From Deltaproteobacteria bacterium (GTDB lineage: Bacteria > Myxococcota_A > Polyangia > Nannocystales > Nannocystaceae): 64,000 bases of DNA. The notes under the pieces were generated by a model. It saw nothing but the letters and a program-made list of their open reading frames with translations, was not told the origin of the DNA and did not search any database. A program made the position numbers and the translations under genes. The DNA is taken from contig JADJEE010000001.1 of NCBI GenBank assembly GCA_016709225.1, positions 2,232,001 to 2,296,000 of the forward strand. Reading direction: 5' to 3'. Of this stretch, positions 45,828 to 54,384 are shown piece after piece (position 1 is the stretch's first letter; every line of letters begins with the position of its first letter).

Positions 45828-46037
45828 ATGAAGAAGAAGCACATGAAGCTGGGTCTGCGGACGGAGACCGTCCGCAACCTCAGCGCGGCCACGGGCGGGA
45901 TCACGATCAAGACCCACGGCCCAACCTCGACGTACACCGCGCCGAGCGACAGTGGCGCAGCCTGCCTGCCTCCGCACACGAGCTCGACGTGCTTCTCGGA
46001 CTGCGGCGACTGCACGCCGCAGACCCAGGGCCCGTAG
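45828..46037 (+). CDS. lanA: Class I lanthipeptide precursor peptide
   Basis: This 69-residue peptide has a 24-residue leader with LGLRTETVRNLSAATGG, matching the L-x-x-ETVR-x-L pattern of Gram-negative class I leaders and ending in a double glycine. The predicted core is residues 25-69. It contains 4 cysteines (core positions 22, 31, 35, 38) and 15 Ser/Thr. The N-terminal half of the core is Thr/Ser-rich without Cys, and the C-terminal half holds the clustered CFSDCGDC. Up to four (methyl)lanthionine rings are possible. ATG 45828 has GAGAG upstream; ATG 45843 is an alternative. It directly precedes lanB and no second precursor was found. Confidence 0.85.
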   Translation: MKKKHMKLGLRTETVRNLSAATGGITIKTHGPTSTYTAPSDSGAACLPPHTSSTCFSDCGDCTPQTQGP

Positions 46038-46070
46038 CGCCCTCACCTCGCCGGCCTCGCCGGCGGGGAC

Positions 46071-46094
46071 GCGGGACCGGTTCTCCGGTCCCGC
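46071..46094 (+). terminator. Attenuator hairpin between lanA and lanB
   Basis: GCGGGACCGG pairs perfectly with CCGGTCCCGC around a TTCT tetraloop. It lies 33 bp after the lanA stop and ends 12 bp before the lanB ATG. There is no T-tract, so it is more likely a partial terminator or 3'-end stabiliser that yields excess precursor message. It also sits where the lanB ribosome site would be expected. Confidence 0.65.
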
Positions 46095-46106
46095 AACTGC
46101 CCACGC

Positions 46107-49100
46107 ATGCCCGCGATCACCAACGTCGACCAGAGCCTCGTCATGTGCGCAGCCCAACACCCTTTCGTGATGAATCGTCGCTTCGTGGTGCGTACGCCGC
46201 TGCTGCCGCAGCAGGTCTTCACGCGCTGGTGCGAGGTCGACGACGGCGACATCGAGTCGCGCATGCGTCGACTCCGGGCACGCCTCGCCGCGTGGCTCGA
46301 CGATCCCGCGGTGCGCGAGGCCATGGTCGTCGCTTCGCCCAGCCTCGCGGAGTCCATCCCGCTGTGGCGCGAGGACCCCGACAGCGAGCGCGGCTCGAAG
46401 GCCGAGCGCGCCCTGGTCCGCTACCTCTCGCGGATGAGCACCCGCGCGACCCCCTTCGGTCTGTTCTCGGGGGTCTCGGTGGGGCGTCTCGGAGATTCGA
46501 CCGTCCTACAGCTGGCGCCGCGACTCGACTACCGCCGCAGCACCCGGCTCGACGGCCAATTCATCGACGAGCTCAGCGAGGCGCTGGCCCGCGACGAAGG
46601 CGTGGCGGCGGCGCTGCGCTTCGTGCCCAACGACAGTCTCTACGAGAGCGCGGGGCGACTGCGATATGTCGCGGCGAGCAGTGCCGGCGGACACCGCACG
46701 CACACGCTGGTCGACGTCGACGCCCACGAGGCCGTGCACGTCGTGCTGGCGGCCGCGCGCAGTGGCGCCGCGACGCGCACGTTGATCGAGGCCCTGCGTG
46801 GGAGCGACGCCACGCTCGACGAGGACGAGGCGGCGGGGTTCGTCCGCGAGCTGTGCGAGGTGGGCATCCTGCGACCCGTGCTGGCACCGCCGACCACCGG
46901 CGACGAGCCCGGTGCGGTGCTGCTGCGCCGGCTCGACCTCGGCGCGCCCGAGTCCGACGCGCGCACGCTGCTGCGCGACGCCCTCACGGACCTCGCCGCG
47001 ATCGATCGCGACGGCGTCGGCATCGACCCGACGCGCTACGACGCGATCGCGGCCGGCCTGAGTGCCGCGCCGGCGACCATCGTGCCCGGCCGACTGTTCC
47101 AGGTCGACCTCTTCAAACCCGCCGAGATCACGATCTGCCCGCGGGTGCGCGCGACCCTCGAGGAGGGCATCGCGATGCTGCACCGCATCTCGCCCTCGCC
47201 GCAGCCGCCCGGGCTCGAGCGCTTCCGCGAGGCATTCAAGGCCCGCTTCGATCGTCGCGAGGTGCCGTTGGCGGTCGCGCTCGACCATGACGTCGGCGTT
47301 GGGTTCGAGCCCAGCAACGATCCGGCGGTGTTCGCCGAGCCACTGCTGGCGGGGCTCGCGTTCCCGCGTCCCGGTGGCGGTGGCGCGACCTGGTCGGCGC
47401 GTCACGACTGGCTGTCGCGGCGTCTCGAGCAGCTGCCACGGGGCCAGATGCGCCTGGAGCTCGACGACGACGACATCGCGGCACTCACACCCCGCGAGGC
47501 CATCGCGCCGCTGCCCGACGCGTTCGCGGCCCTCGCCGTGATCGAGGGCCGCGACGCCGACGCCATCGCCCGCGGCGCCTTCACACTGCATCTACAAGGC
47601 GTGGTCGGCCCCTCGGGCGCGCGCCTGCTCGGGCGCTTCTGCCATCTCGATCCCGAGCTGCGCGCGTGTGTCGACGAGCACGTCGCCGCCGAACAGCGGC
47701 TGCGCCCCGAGGCCGTGTTCGCCGAGGTCGTGCACACCAGCGAGGGTCGGGTGGGCAACGTCGTCGCGCGGCCGGTGCTGCGCCAGTACGAGATCGAATT
47801 CCTCGGGAGCTCGGGCGCGCCACCCGAAAGGCGGCTCGCGATCGACGACCTGCTGGTCTCGGTGCAGGGTGACCGCGTGGTGCTGCGCTCGCGCCGGCTC
47901 GCCTGCGAGGTGGTGCCGAGGCTGTCGACGGCGCACGCGTACGCGGGCCCGAACCTGCCGACCTACCGCTTCCTGTGCGCGCTGCAGGACCAGGGCATCG
48001 CCCGCGCCGGCTGGAGCTGGGGACCACTGGATGCGCTCGGCTTCCTGCCGCGGGTGTGCTGGCGCAACCTCGCGTTCTCGCGCGCACGCTGGCGTCTGCA
48101 CAAAGACAGCTTGGCCCCGCTCGTCGCGGCCGCCCACGGTGCCGGTCGTGGCGCGGTGGCGGCCGCGGCTCGCCGCGCGACCGTGATGGCCGCGGCCGCG
48201 AGCCTGCGCGAGCGCGCCCGCCTGCCGCGGTACATCGAGCTCGCCGATGGCGATCACATCCTCGCGGTCGACCTCGACAACCCGGCGAGCGTCGAGAGCT
48301 TCGCCCACTTGCTGCGCGGTCGTGCCGCCGTCATCGTTCGCGAGCTGGTCCCCGATCCCGAGCACGTCGCGGTGCGCGGGCCCGAGGGTGCGTTCACCCA
48401 TGAGCTGTGCGTGCCGTTCACGCGCGCCGGAGAACCAACGCGCACGACCGCCCAGCGGCCACGCCCACGCGCCGTGGCCCCCCGTGTGCTGGTGCCGGGC
48501 AGCGAGTGGCTCTACGCCAAGATCTACGTGGGCCATGCCCACGCCGACCGTGTACTCGAGTCGGTGGTCGCGCCGCTCACCACCAAGCTGCGGGCCACTG
48601 CCGAAGTCGATCGCTGGTTCTTCCTGCGCTACGCCGATCCCGAGCCGCACCTCCGCGTGCGTTGGCGTGGCGATCCCGAGCGCTTGCTGACGCTGGGGAT
48701 CGTCGGGCTGCGACATGCGCTCGCCGAGTGGATCGCCGACGGCAGCGTCGCGCGCGTGCAGCTCGACACCTACGAGCCCGAGCTCGAGCGCTACGGGGGC
48801 GCCGCGGGGCTGTCCGCGAGCGAGCGGTTCTTCGCCGCCGACAGCGACGCCGCGCTCGAGATCCTCGCCGCGCTCGAAGCCGATGGCGGCGATGCTGCAC
48901 GGGCGCTGCGCTGGCAGGCCTGTGTCTGCAGCATCGACATGCTGCTCGACGATCTCGGGCTCGCGCTGCCAGCGAAGCTCGAGCTCGCGCGGACGGCCCG
49001 CGACGCGTTCCACCGCGAGTTCGGCGTCGAGACCGGATTTCGCCGCCAACTCTCCGCGGCCTACCGCAGTCGGCACGCACGCGTGGAGGCGCTGCTGGTG

Positions 49101-49400
49101 GATCGAGACGGGCTCGACGACGCGCTGGCGATCGCCTGCGCCGCGCTGCGCCGCCGCACCGTGGTCGTGCGGCCGGCGCTGGCGACACTCACGCGCCTGG
49201 CCGCGTCGGACCAGCTGGGGGTGCCGCTGCACGACCTCGTCCGCACGTGGGTGCACTTGATCTGCAACCGCCTGCTCCGCGCGGCCCATCGCGCGCAAGA
49301 GGTCGTGCTCTACGACCTGCTCGCGCGCGCCTACGAGTCGCTGCTCGCCCGCGCACGGGTGCAGGCCGCCGCACCGCGTCACGCCGGAGCTCTCGCATGA
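46107..49400 (+). CDS. lanB: Lantibiotic dehydratase LanB (full length)
   Basis: This 1097-residue protein holds both parts of a class I dehydratase in one chain. The N-terminal glutamylation region carries RYLSRMSTRATPFGLFSGVS (residues ~105-124). The C-terminal elimination domain starts near 790 with SEWLYAKIYVGHAHADRVL and continues with DRWFFLRYADPEPHLRVRWRG. LanB uses glutamyl-tRNA to activate Ser/Thr of the precursor and then eliminates glutamate to give dehydro residues. The start is uncertain: ATG 46107, 46143 and 46170 are all in frame and no clear ribosome site precedes the first. The stop overlaps lanC by 4 bp. Confidence 0.93.
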   Translation: MPAITNVDQSLVMCAAQHPFVMNRRFVVRTPLLPQQVFTRWCEVDDGDIESRMRRLRARLAAWLDDPAVREAMVVASPSLAESIPLWREDPDSERGSKAERALVRYLSRMSTRATPFGLFSGVSVGRLGDSTVLQLAPRLDYRRSTRLDGQFIDELSEALARDEGVAAALRFVPNDSLYESAGRLRYVAASSAGGHRTHTLVDVDAHEAVHVVLAAARSGAATRTLIEALRGSDATLDEDEAAGFVRELCEVGILRPVLAPPTTGDEPGAVLLRRLDLGAPESDARTLLRDALTDLAAIDRDGVGIDPTRYDAIAAGLSAAPATIVPGRLFQVDLFKPAEITICPRVRATLEEGIAMLHRISPSPQPPGLERFREAFKARFDRREVPLAVALDHDVGVGFEPSNDPAVFAEPLLAGLAFPRPGGGGATWSARHDWLSRRLEQLPRGQMRLELDDDDIAALTPREAIAPLPDAFAALAVIEGRDADAIARGAFTLHLQGVVGPSGARLLGRFCHLDPELRACVDEHVAAEQRLRPEAVFAEVVHTSEGRVGNVVARPVLRQYEIEFLGSSGAPPERRLAIDDLLVSVQGDRVVLRSRRLACEVVPRLSTAHAYAGPNLPTYRFLCALQDQGIARAGWSWGPLDALGFLPRVCWRNLAFSRARWRLHKDSLAPLVAAAHGAGRGAVAAAARRATVMAAAASLRERARLPRYIELADGDHILAVDLDNPASVESFAHLLRGRAAVIVRELVPDPEHVAVRGPEGAFTHELCVPFTRAGEPTRTTAQRPRPRAVAPRVLVPGSEWLYAKIYVGHAHADRVLESVVAPLTTKLRATAEVDRWFFLRYADPEPHLRVRWRGDPERLLTLGIVGLRHALAEWIADGSVARVQLDTYEPELERYGGAAGLSASERFFAADSDAALEILAALEADGGDAARALRWQACVCSIDMLLDDLGLALPAKLELARTARDAFHREFGVETGFRRQLSAAYRSRHARVEALLVDRDGLDDALAIACAALRRRTVVVRPALATLTRLAASDQLGVPLHDLVRTWVHLICNRLLRAAHRAQEVVLYDLLARAYESLLARARVQAAAPRHAGALA

Positions 49401-50701
49401 TCCCCGCCAGCCCACCGCCCGAGCCGCGCGCGTCTGAATGGCGCGGCATCCTCGACACCGACGCGCACGGCGAGCGCACCCGCACGGCCGTCGAGGCCAC
49501 CGTGCGCGCCATCGCCGACGATCTGATCCGCGCGACGGTGGAATCACCGGCGGAGCTGCACGGCGATCTGTCGCTCGGACGCGGGGCCCCGGGCGCCGCG
49601 TTGTTCCTGGCCTACTGGGGGCAATACCTGGCCGACCGCGCGCCACGGGCCGCGGACCTGGCGTGCGCCGCCAGCCGGCACCTGTTGGAGCAGACGCTGA
49701 CGACGCTGGCGTCACGGCCCGGACCGGCGTCGCTCTACCAGGGCTACACGGGCGCCGCGTGGGCGGTTCAACACGTCGCGGCGACCGACGACGGCGACGA
49801 CCCGCTGGCCGGCCTCGACGATGGACTCGCGCGCGGACTCACCGGGCTGGTGCCCTGCTTCGATCTCGTGTCGGGACTGGCGGGCGCATTGGTCTACGCC
49901 CGCGAGCGCGGCGCGAACGGCCGCGCGCTGCTGCAGCCCACCGTCACCGCGCTCGCCCAGCTGGCCCAGCCCGGCACGCCCTGCGGTCGCACGTACTTCA
50001 CCACCGCTGCGCAGCTGAGCCCGCAGACCCGGCCGCACTCGCCCGACGGGCACCACGACCTCGGGCTCGCGCACGGCGTGCCAGGGGTCATCGCCGCCAT
50101 CGTCGGCGTGCTCGAGGACGACCTGGCGAGCGGGCCGACCCACCGCGATGCAGCGACGCTGGTCGACGACGCGATCGGATGGCTGCTCGCGCAGCCGATC
50201 GTGGCGCACCCCCACGCGCGATTCCCCGCCGTGCTGCGGCCCCGCGCGGAACCGCAGCCCACACGCCTCGCGTGGTGCTACGGCGATCTCGGCATCGCGC
50301 TGACGCTCGTGCGAGCGGGCCGCGTGCGCGCCAACCCGGCGTGGATCGAGCACGGGCGCGCGCTCGCCCGCCTCGCCGCACAGCGCGAGCCCGACACCGC
50401 CGGGGTCGTCGATACCTCGCTGTGCCACGGCGCTGCCGGTCTCGCGCAGCTGTTCGCGCGGCTGCACGCGGCGACCGGCGAGCCTGCGTGCCGAGCCGCC
50501 GCGCAGCGATGGCTCGCCGACGCACTGGCGCGTCGCCAGCCCGGCACCGGCGTCGGTGGCTATCGCCACCCGCGGGGTCGAGACCCGGGCGTACGCGACC
50601 ACGCGGGCTTCCTCGAGGGCGCATCGGGGATCGGCCTCGCGCTGCTGGCGATGATCGACGACACCGAACCGGCGTGGGATCGCCTGCTGCTGCTCTCGTA
50701 G
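49397..50701 (+). CDS. lanC: Lanthionine synthetase cyclase LanC
   Basis: This 434-residue protein has the LanC alpha-toroid repeats with GLAHGVPG (near 225), AWCYGD and SLCHGAAGL. The zinc ligands are Cys294, Cys343 and His344. It activates precursor cysteines and adds them to dehydro residues, forming thioether rings. The ATG overlaps the lanB stop (ATGA). The family match is complete, so activity is expected. Confidence 0.93.
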   Translation: MIPASPPPEPRASEWRGILDTDAHGERTRTAVEATVRAIADDLIRATVESPAELHGDLSLGRGAPGAALFLAYWGQYLADRAPRAADLACAASRHLLEQTLTTLASRPGPASLYQGYTGAAWAVQHVAATDDGDDPLAGLDDGLARGLTGLVPCFDLVSGLAGALVYARERGANGRALLQPTVTALAQLAQPGTPCGRTYFTTAAQLSPQTRPHSPDGHHDLGLAHGVPGVIAAIVGVLEDDLASGPTHRDAATLVDDAIGWLLAQPIVAHPHARFPAVLRPRAEPQPTRLAWCYGDLGIALTLVRAGRVRANPAWIEHGRALARLAAQREPDTAGVVDTSLCHGAAGLAQLFARLHAATGEPACRAAAQRWLADALARRQPGTGVGGYRHPRGRDPGVRDHAGFLEGASGIGLALLAMIDDTEPAWDRLLLLS

Positions 50702-50713
50702 TCGGGCGAAGCC

Positions 50714-52168
50714 ATGGACCAGGCAACCCCAGTGCAGGACGAGATCGGCAGCGAGCAGGCGCGCCTGCGAGCGTTGCGGTGCGCCGCCGCGGTCGCGGCC
50801 TGCGACGGCCCGGCGGAGGCCGCCGCCCGCATCGAGGCCTGCATCGCGGGCATGTGCGCCTGCGATCGCGTGCGCTGCGTGTTCCACGACGCCGACAGCG
50901 ACGCCTGGTGGTGCGAACGCGACGGCGATCGACAGCTCGCACCGGCGGGCGGCGTGGTCGGACAGGTCGCGCGATCGCGGGCCGTCCTGCATCTCGTGAC
51001 CGACGCGCGGGCCGAGGGCTTCGAGCCCAGCGTCGACGACCCCGCCGCGCGCGGGCCGGTGACGGTGCTCGCGGCCCCGGTCACCGACGGGCCGCGGCGC
51101 ATGCACGCGGTGATGCTGGTGACCCGCGACGGTCGACGACGCTTCGCGCCCGACGAGGTCCGCTGGCTCGACGCCCTCGCCGAGGCGCTGGCCCCCGCGC
51201 TGTCGCTGCTCGAGGCACGTCTGCAGTGCGAGGCCGGCGCGCGTGCGGAGCGGGGCCACGACGGATTCCGATCGGAGGCCCTCGAGGCACGCAACGCGAC
51301 GGCGCACGGCAGCGTGCTGCGCGTGGTCCCCACCTGGCTGCGGGTATGCGTGTGGACGCTGTGCGCGCTCGCCCTCGTCGCGTTGGTCGGCGCTGCGACC
51401 TACGAGGTCGAGCGCTGGACCGAGGGGCCCGCGCTGGTCACCGTCCACGGCGGTCGTCGGGTCGCGGCGCAGCGCGGCGGCACGCTGGCGTCGGTCGACG
51501 TGGTGCCGGGTCAGCTCGTGCGTCGCGGGGATCTGCTGCTCCGGCTCGACGACGACGGGCAAGCGCGCGAGCTCGAGGTCCTGCGCCTGCGGCTGCAGGC
51601 CGAGCTGCGCCGACGACTGCGTGCACCACACGAGACCGGCACCGCCGCCGCGGTCACCCAGCTGCAGCGCGAGCTCTCGCTGGCCGAGACGACCCGCGCT
51701 TCGCTCGAGCTGCGCGCACCCGTCGACGGTGTCGTCGGCGACGTGCGAGCGCGGCTCGGACAGCTCGTCGTGGCCGGCGACGAGCTGCTCACGCTGCACG
51801 ACGCCGAGGCCCCGCTGCGCGTGCTCGCGTTGCTGCCGGGCGAGGAGCGTGGCCGGCTCCGCGCCGGTCAGCCGCTGACGCTCGACCTGCGCGAGGCCGG
51901 CGGCGAGCAGCTGCACGTGCACCTCACGAGCGTCGATGACGAGGTCATCGGCCCCAGCGAGGCACGCCGCTACCTCGGGCTCGCCCACGCCGACGTGCTC
52001 GAGCTCGACGGCCCGGTCGTGCTCGCGACCGCGACACTCGACTCGCGTCACTACCCCACCAGCCGGGGCGCGCTCGAGCTCCACGACGGCATGCGAGCCC
52101 GCGCGCGCGTCGAGATCACGCGCGAGACCCTGCTCCAGTCCTTGTGGCCCGACCAGGAGGCGCCATGA
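50714..52168 (+). CDS. GAF-domain/HlyD fusion: membrane fusion protein of the lanthipeptide exporter
   Basis: This 484-residue protein has an N-terminal cytoplasmic GAF-like domain (about 20-170, with VRCVFHDADSDAWWCERDG and VTVLAAPVTDG), one membrane helix (208-230), then a periplasmic HlyD-type adaptor. The adaptor shows the lipoyl halves GGRRVAAQRGGTLASVDVVPGQ and LELRAPVDGVVGDVRARLGQ with a short coiled-coil hairpin between. Adaptors link ABC exporters to an outer-membrane channel. The GAF domain at the N-terminus is unusual and could sense a ligand on the cytoplasmic side. It lies 12 bp after lanC and overlaps lanT by 4 bp. Confidence 0.82.
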   Translation: MDQATPVQDEIGSEQARLRALRCAAAVAACDGPAEAAARIEACIAGMCACDRVRCVFHDADSDAWWCERDGDRQLAPAGGVVGQVARSRAVLHLVTDARAEGFEPSVDDPAARGPVTVLAAPVTDGPRRMHAVMLVTRDGRRRFAPDEVRWLDALAEALAPALSLLEARLQCEAGARAERGHDGFRSEALEARNATAHGSVLRVVPTWLRVCVWTLCALALVALVGAATYEVERWTEGPALVTVHGGRRVAAQRGGTLASVDVVPGQLVRRGDLLLRLDDDGQARELEVLRLRLQAELRRRLRAPHETGTAAAVTQLQRELSLAETTRASLELRAPVDGVVGDVRARLGQLVVAGDELLTLHDAEAPLRVLALLPGEERGRLRAGQPLTLDLREAGGEQLHVHLTSVDDEVIGPSEARRYLGLAHADVLELDGPVVLATATLDSRHYPTSRGALELHDGMRARARVEITRETLLQSLWPDQEAP

Positions 52169-54384
52169 GCATTGCAGGTCGTCGCCGCAACGATCGGCGA
52201 CTGCGTATCCCGTTCGTGTCGCAGCTCGAGTGGGCCGACTGCGGCGCCGCGTGTCTGACGATGGTCCTTCGCGCCCATGGCAGCCCGCTGCGCCTCGCCG
52301 ACGTGCGCCGCGCCTTCGCGAACGGCCGCGACGGCTGCTCCGCCGCCGGCATCCTCGAGGCGGCGCACACCCTCGGGCTCGAGGGGCGCGGTATCCGGCT
52401 CGATCTCGACGACCTCGGGCACCTGCGTCCAGGCACGATCCTGCACTGGGAGTTCCAACACTTCGTGGTGTTCGAGGGGCTTCGCGGCGGCGGCGTCGAC
52501 ATCCTCGATCCCGCGCGCGGGCGTCGGAGGGTCCCGCTCGCACGCTTCCGCAGCAGCTTCACGGGGGTCGCGATCGTGCTCGAGCCCACGGCCGACCTGC
52601 ACGCCGAGCGTGGCGCGTCTGGCCGCTCGCCGCTGCGCACGTACCTCGCGCGGGTGACCAGCGCCCGGCGGGTGCTGGTACGGATCGTCGGCGGCTCGCT
52701 GTTGCTACGTGCGCTCGCGCTGGCACTCCCGGCGACCACGGCGGTGGTGATCGATCGGGTGGTCCCGCAGCACGATCTGCGGCTGCTGCTCGGACTCGCC
52801 GCTGGCGCGACGGCGCTGCTGGTGATGCAGATGCTGACCCAACAGATCCGAGCGCTCTTGCTGCTGCAGCTGCGCACGCAGCTCGACACCGAGCTGACCG
52901 GCGGCTTCCTGCGTCACCTCGTGCGATTGCCGTTCGCGTTCTTTCTTCGCCGCTCGGCCGGCGACCTGATCCTGCGCGTCACCAGCAACCGCATGCTGCG
53001 CGAGCGCCTCACGACCCACGCGCTCTCGGCGTTGCTCGACGGCCCGCTCGTGCTCCTCTACCTCGTGCTGGTGTTTGCGTTCGCGCCCGGCCTGGGCTGG
53101 TGGGTGTCGGCGATCGCGGCAGCGCAGATCGCCGTATTCGTGCTCGCGCGCCTGCGGATCGCCGAGCTCACCACGGAGGAACTCGACGCCCAGTCGCGCT
53201 CGCACAACGAGCTCGTGCAGATCCTCGCAGGCATCCAGACCCTCAAGGTCTGCGGCGCCGAGGCCCGCGCGATCGAGCGCTGGTCGAACCTGTTCACGGA
53301 CGAGCTCAACGTCTCGCTCGCGCGCGGGCGCCTCCAGGCGGTGCTCGACGCGGCGCTGGGCCTGCTGCGCAACGGCGCTCCGATCGCGCTGTTGGCGGTC
53401 GGCGCCCACCAGGTGATGCGGGGCCAGCTCAGCGTGGGCGCGATGCTGGCGGTCAACTCGCTCGCGCTGGGCTTCCTCGCGCCGCTCGCCTCCCTGGTCG
53501 AGACGGCGATGACGTTGCAAGGCCTTCGCGGTCACATCGAGCGCATCGCCGACGTGCTGGAGACGGCCCCCGAGCAGGCCGCCGCAGGCGAGCGGCCATC
53601 CCCACGCGTGGAGCTGCGCGGCGCGATCTCGCTGCGCGAGGTCTCGTTCCGCTACGAGGGCGCCGCGCGGGACGCCGTGCACGGCGTCAGCCTCGACATC
53701 GCACCCGGCGAGTGCGTGGCACTGGTCGGGCGCTCGGGTTGCGGCAAGTCCTCGCTCGCCGCGCTGCTGGTCGGGCTCCATCTGCCCAGCAGCGGCGCCA
53801 TCGCCTTCGACGGGCGGCCGCTGGCGTCGCTCGATCTCACGGCGCTGCGGCGCAACGTCGGTGTGGTGTTGCAGACGCCGTACCTGTTCGGGGGTTCGAT
53901 CCGCGACAACATCGCGCTGGCCGATCCCCACGCCACGCTCGAGCAGGTCGAGGCCGCCGCGCAGGCGGCCGGCATCCACGCCGAGATCGCCGCGCTTCCG
54001 CTGGGCTACGACACGCCCGTGTCCGACGGCGGCGCCTCGCTGTCCGGTGGCCAGCGCCAGCGCGTCGCGCTCGCGCGGGCCCTGCTGGGGCGGCCCCGCG
54101 TGCTGCTCCTCGACGAGGCCACCAGCGCGCTCGATGCGGTGTCCGAGCGCGGCATCATGGCTGCGCTCGCGCGGCTCGACTGCGTCCGCATCATCATCTC
54201 GCACCGCCTCGGCACGCTGGCCTTCGCCGATCGCATCGTGGTGCTCGAGGATGGCTGCATCGTCGAGAGCGGTGACTTCACCGAGCTCTCGACCGGCGAC
54301 ACCCGCTTCGCACGGCTGGTCCACGCCGCCGAGCGAACCGGCGTCGCCCCCCACGAAGGAGCGAGCCATGGCGCGTGCGCGTGA
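52165..54384 (+). CDS. lanT: C39 peptidase-containing ABC exporter (PCAT)
   Basis: This 739-residue protein combines an N-terminal C39 cysteine peptidase (Cys26 in WADCGAACLTM, His99 in FQHFVVFEG, Asp115 in ILDPARG), an ABC membrane domain and a nucleotide-binding domain (Walker A GRSGCGKSS near 522, signature LSGGQRQR near 626, Walker B VLLLDEATSALD). All catalytic residues are present. It would cleave the lanA leader after the double glycine and export the modified core. ATG 52165 has a strong AGGAGG upstream and overlaps the adaptor stop. Confidence 0.94.
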   Translation: MSIAGRRRNDRRLRIPFVSQLEWADCGAACLTMVLRAHGSPLRLADVRRAFANGRDGCSAAGILEAAHTLGLEGRGIRLDLDDLGHLRPGTILHWEFQHFVVFEGLRGGGVDILDPARGRRRVPLARFRSSFTGVAIVLEPTADLHAERGASGRSPLRTYLARVTSARRVLVRIVGGSLLLRALALALPATTAVVIDRVVPQHDLRLLLGLAAGATALLVMQMLTQQIRALLLLQLRTQLDTELTGGFLRHLVRLPFAFFLRRSAGDLILRVTSNRMLRERLTTHALSALLDGPLVLLYLVLVFAFAPGLGWWVSAIAAAQIAVFVLARLRIAELTTEELDAQSRSHNELVQILAGIQTLKVCGAEARAIERWSNLFTDELNVSLARGRLQAVLDAALGLLRNGAPIALLAVGAHQVMRGQLSVGAMLAVNSLALGFLAPLASLVETAMTLQGLRGHIERIADVLETAPEQAAAGERPSPRVELRGAISLREVSFRYEGAARDAVHGVSLDIAPGECVALVGRSGCGKSSLAALLVGLHLPSSGAIAFDGRPLASLDLTALRRNVGVVLQTPYLFGGSIRDNIALADPHATLEQVEAAAQAAGIHAEIAALPLGYDTPVSDGGASLSGGQRQRVALARALLGRPRVLLLDEATSALDAVSERGIMAALARLDCVRIIISHRLGTLAFADRIVVLEDGCIVESGDFTELSTGDTRFARLVHAAERTGVAPHEGASHGACA

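Noticed and set aside
46107..49400. Thiopeptide cluster interpretation because of the SpaB_C-type domain
   Set aside because: No YcaO cyclodehydratase or pyridine synthase is present, and a LanC cyclase is; the domain is the normal C-terminus of full-length LanB.
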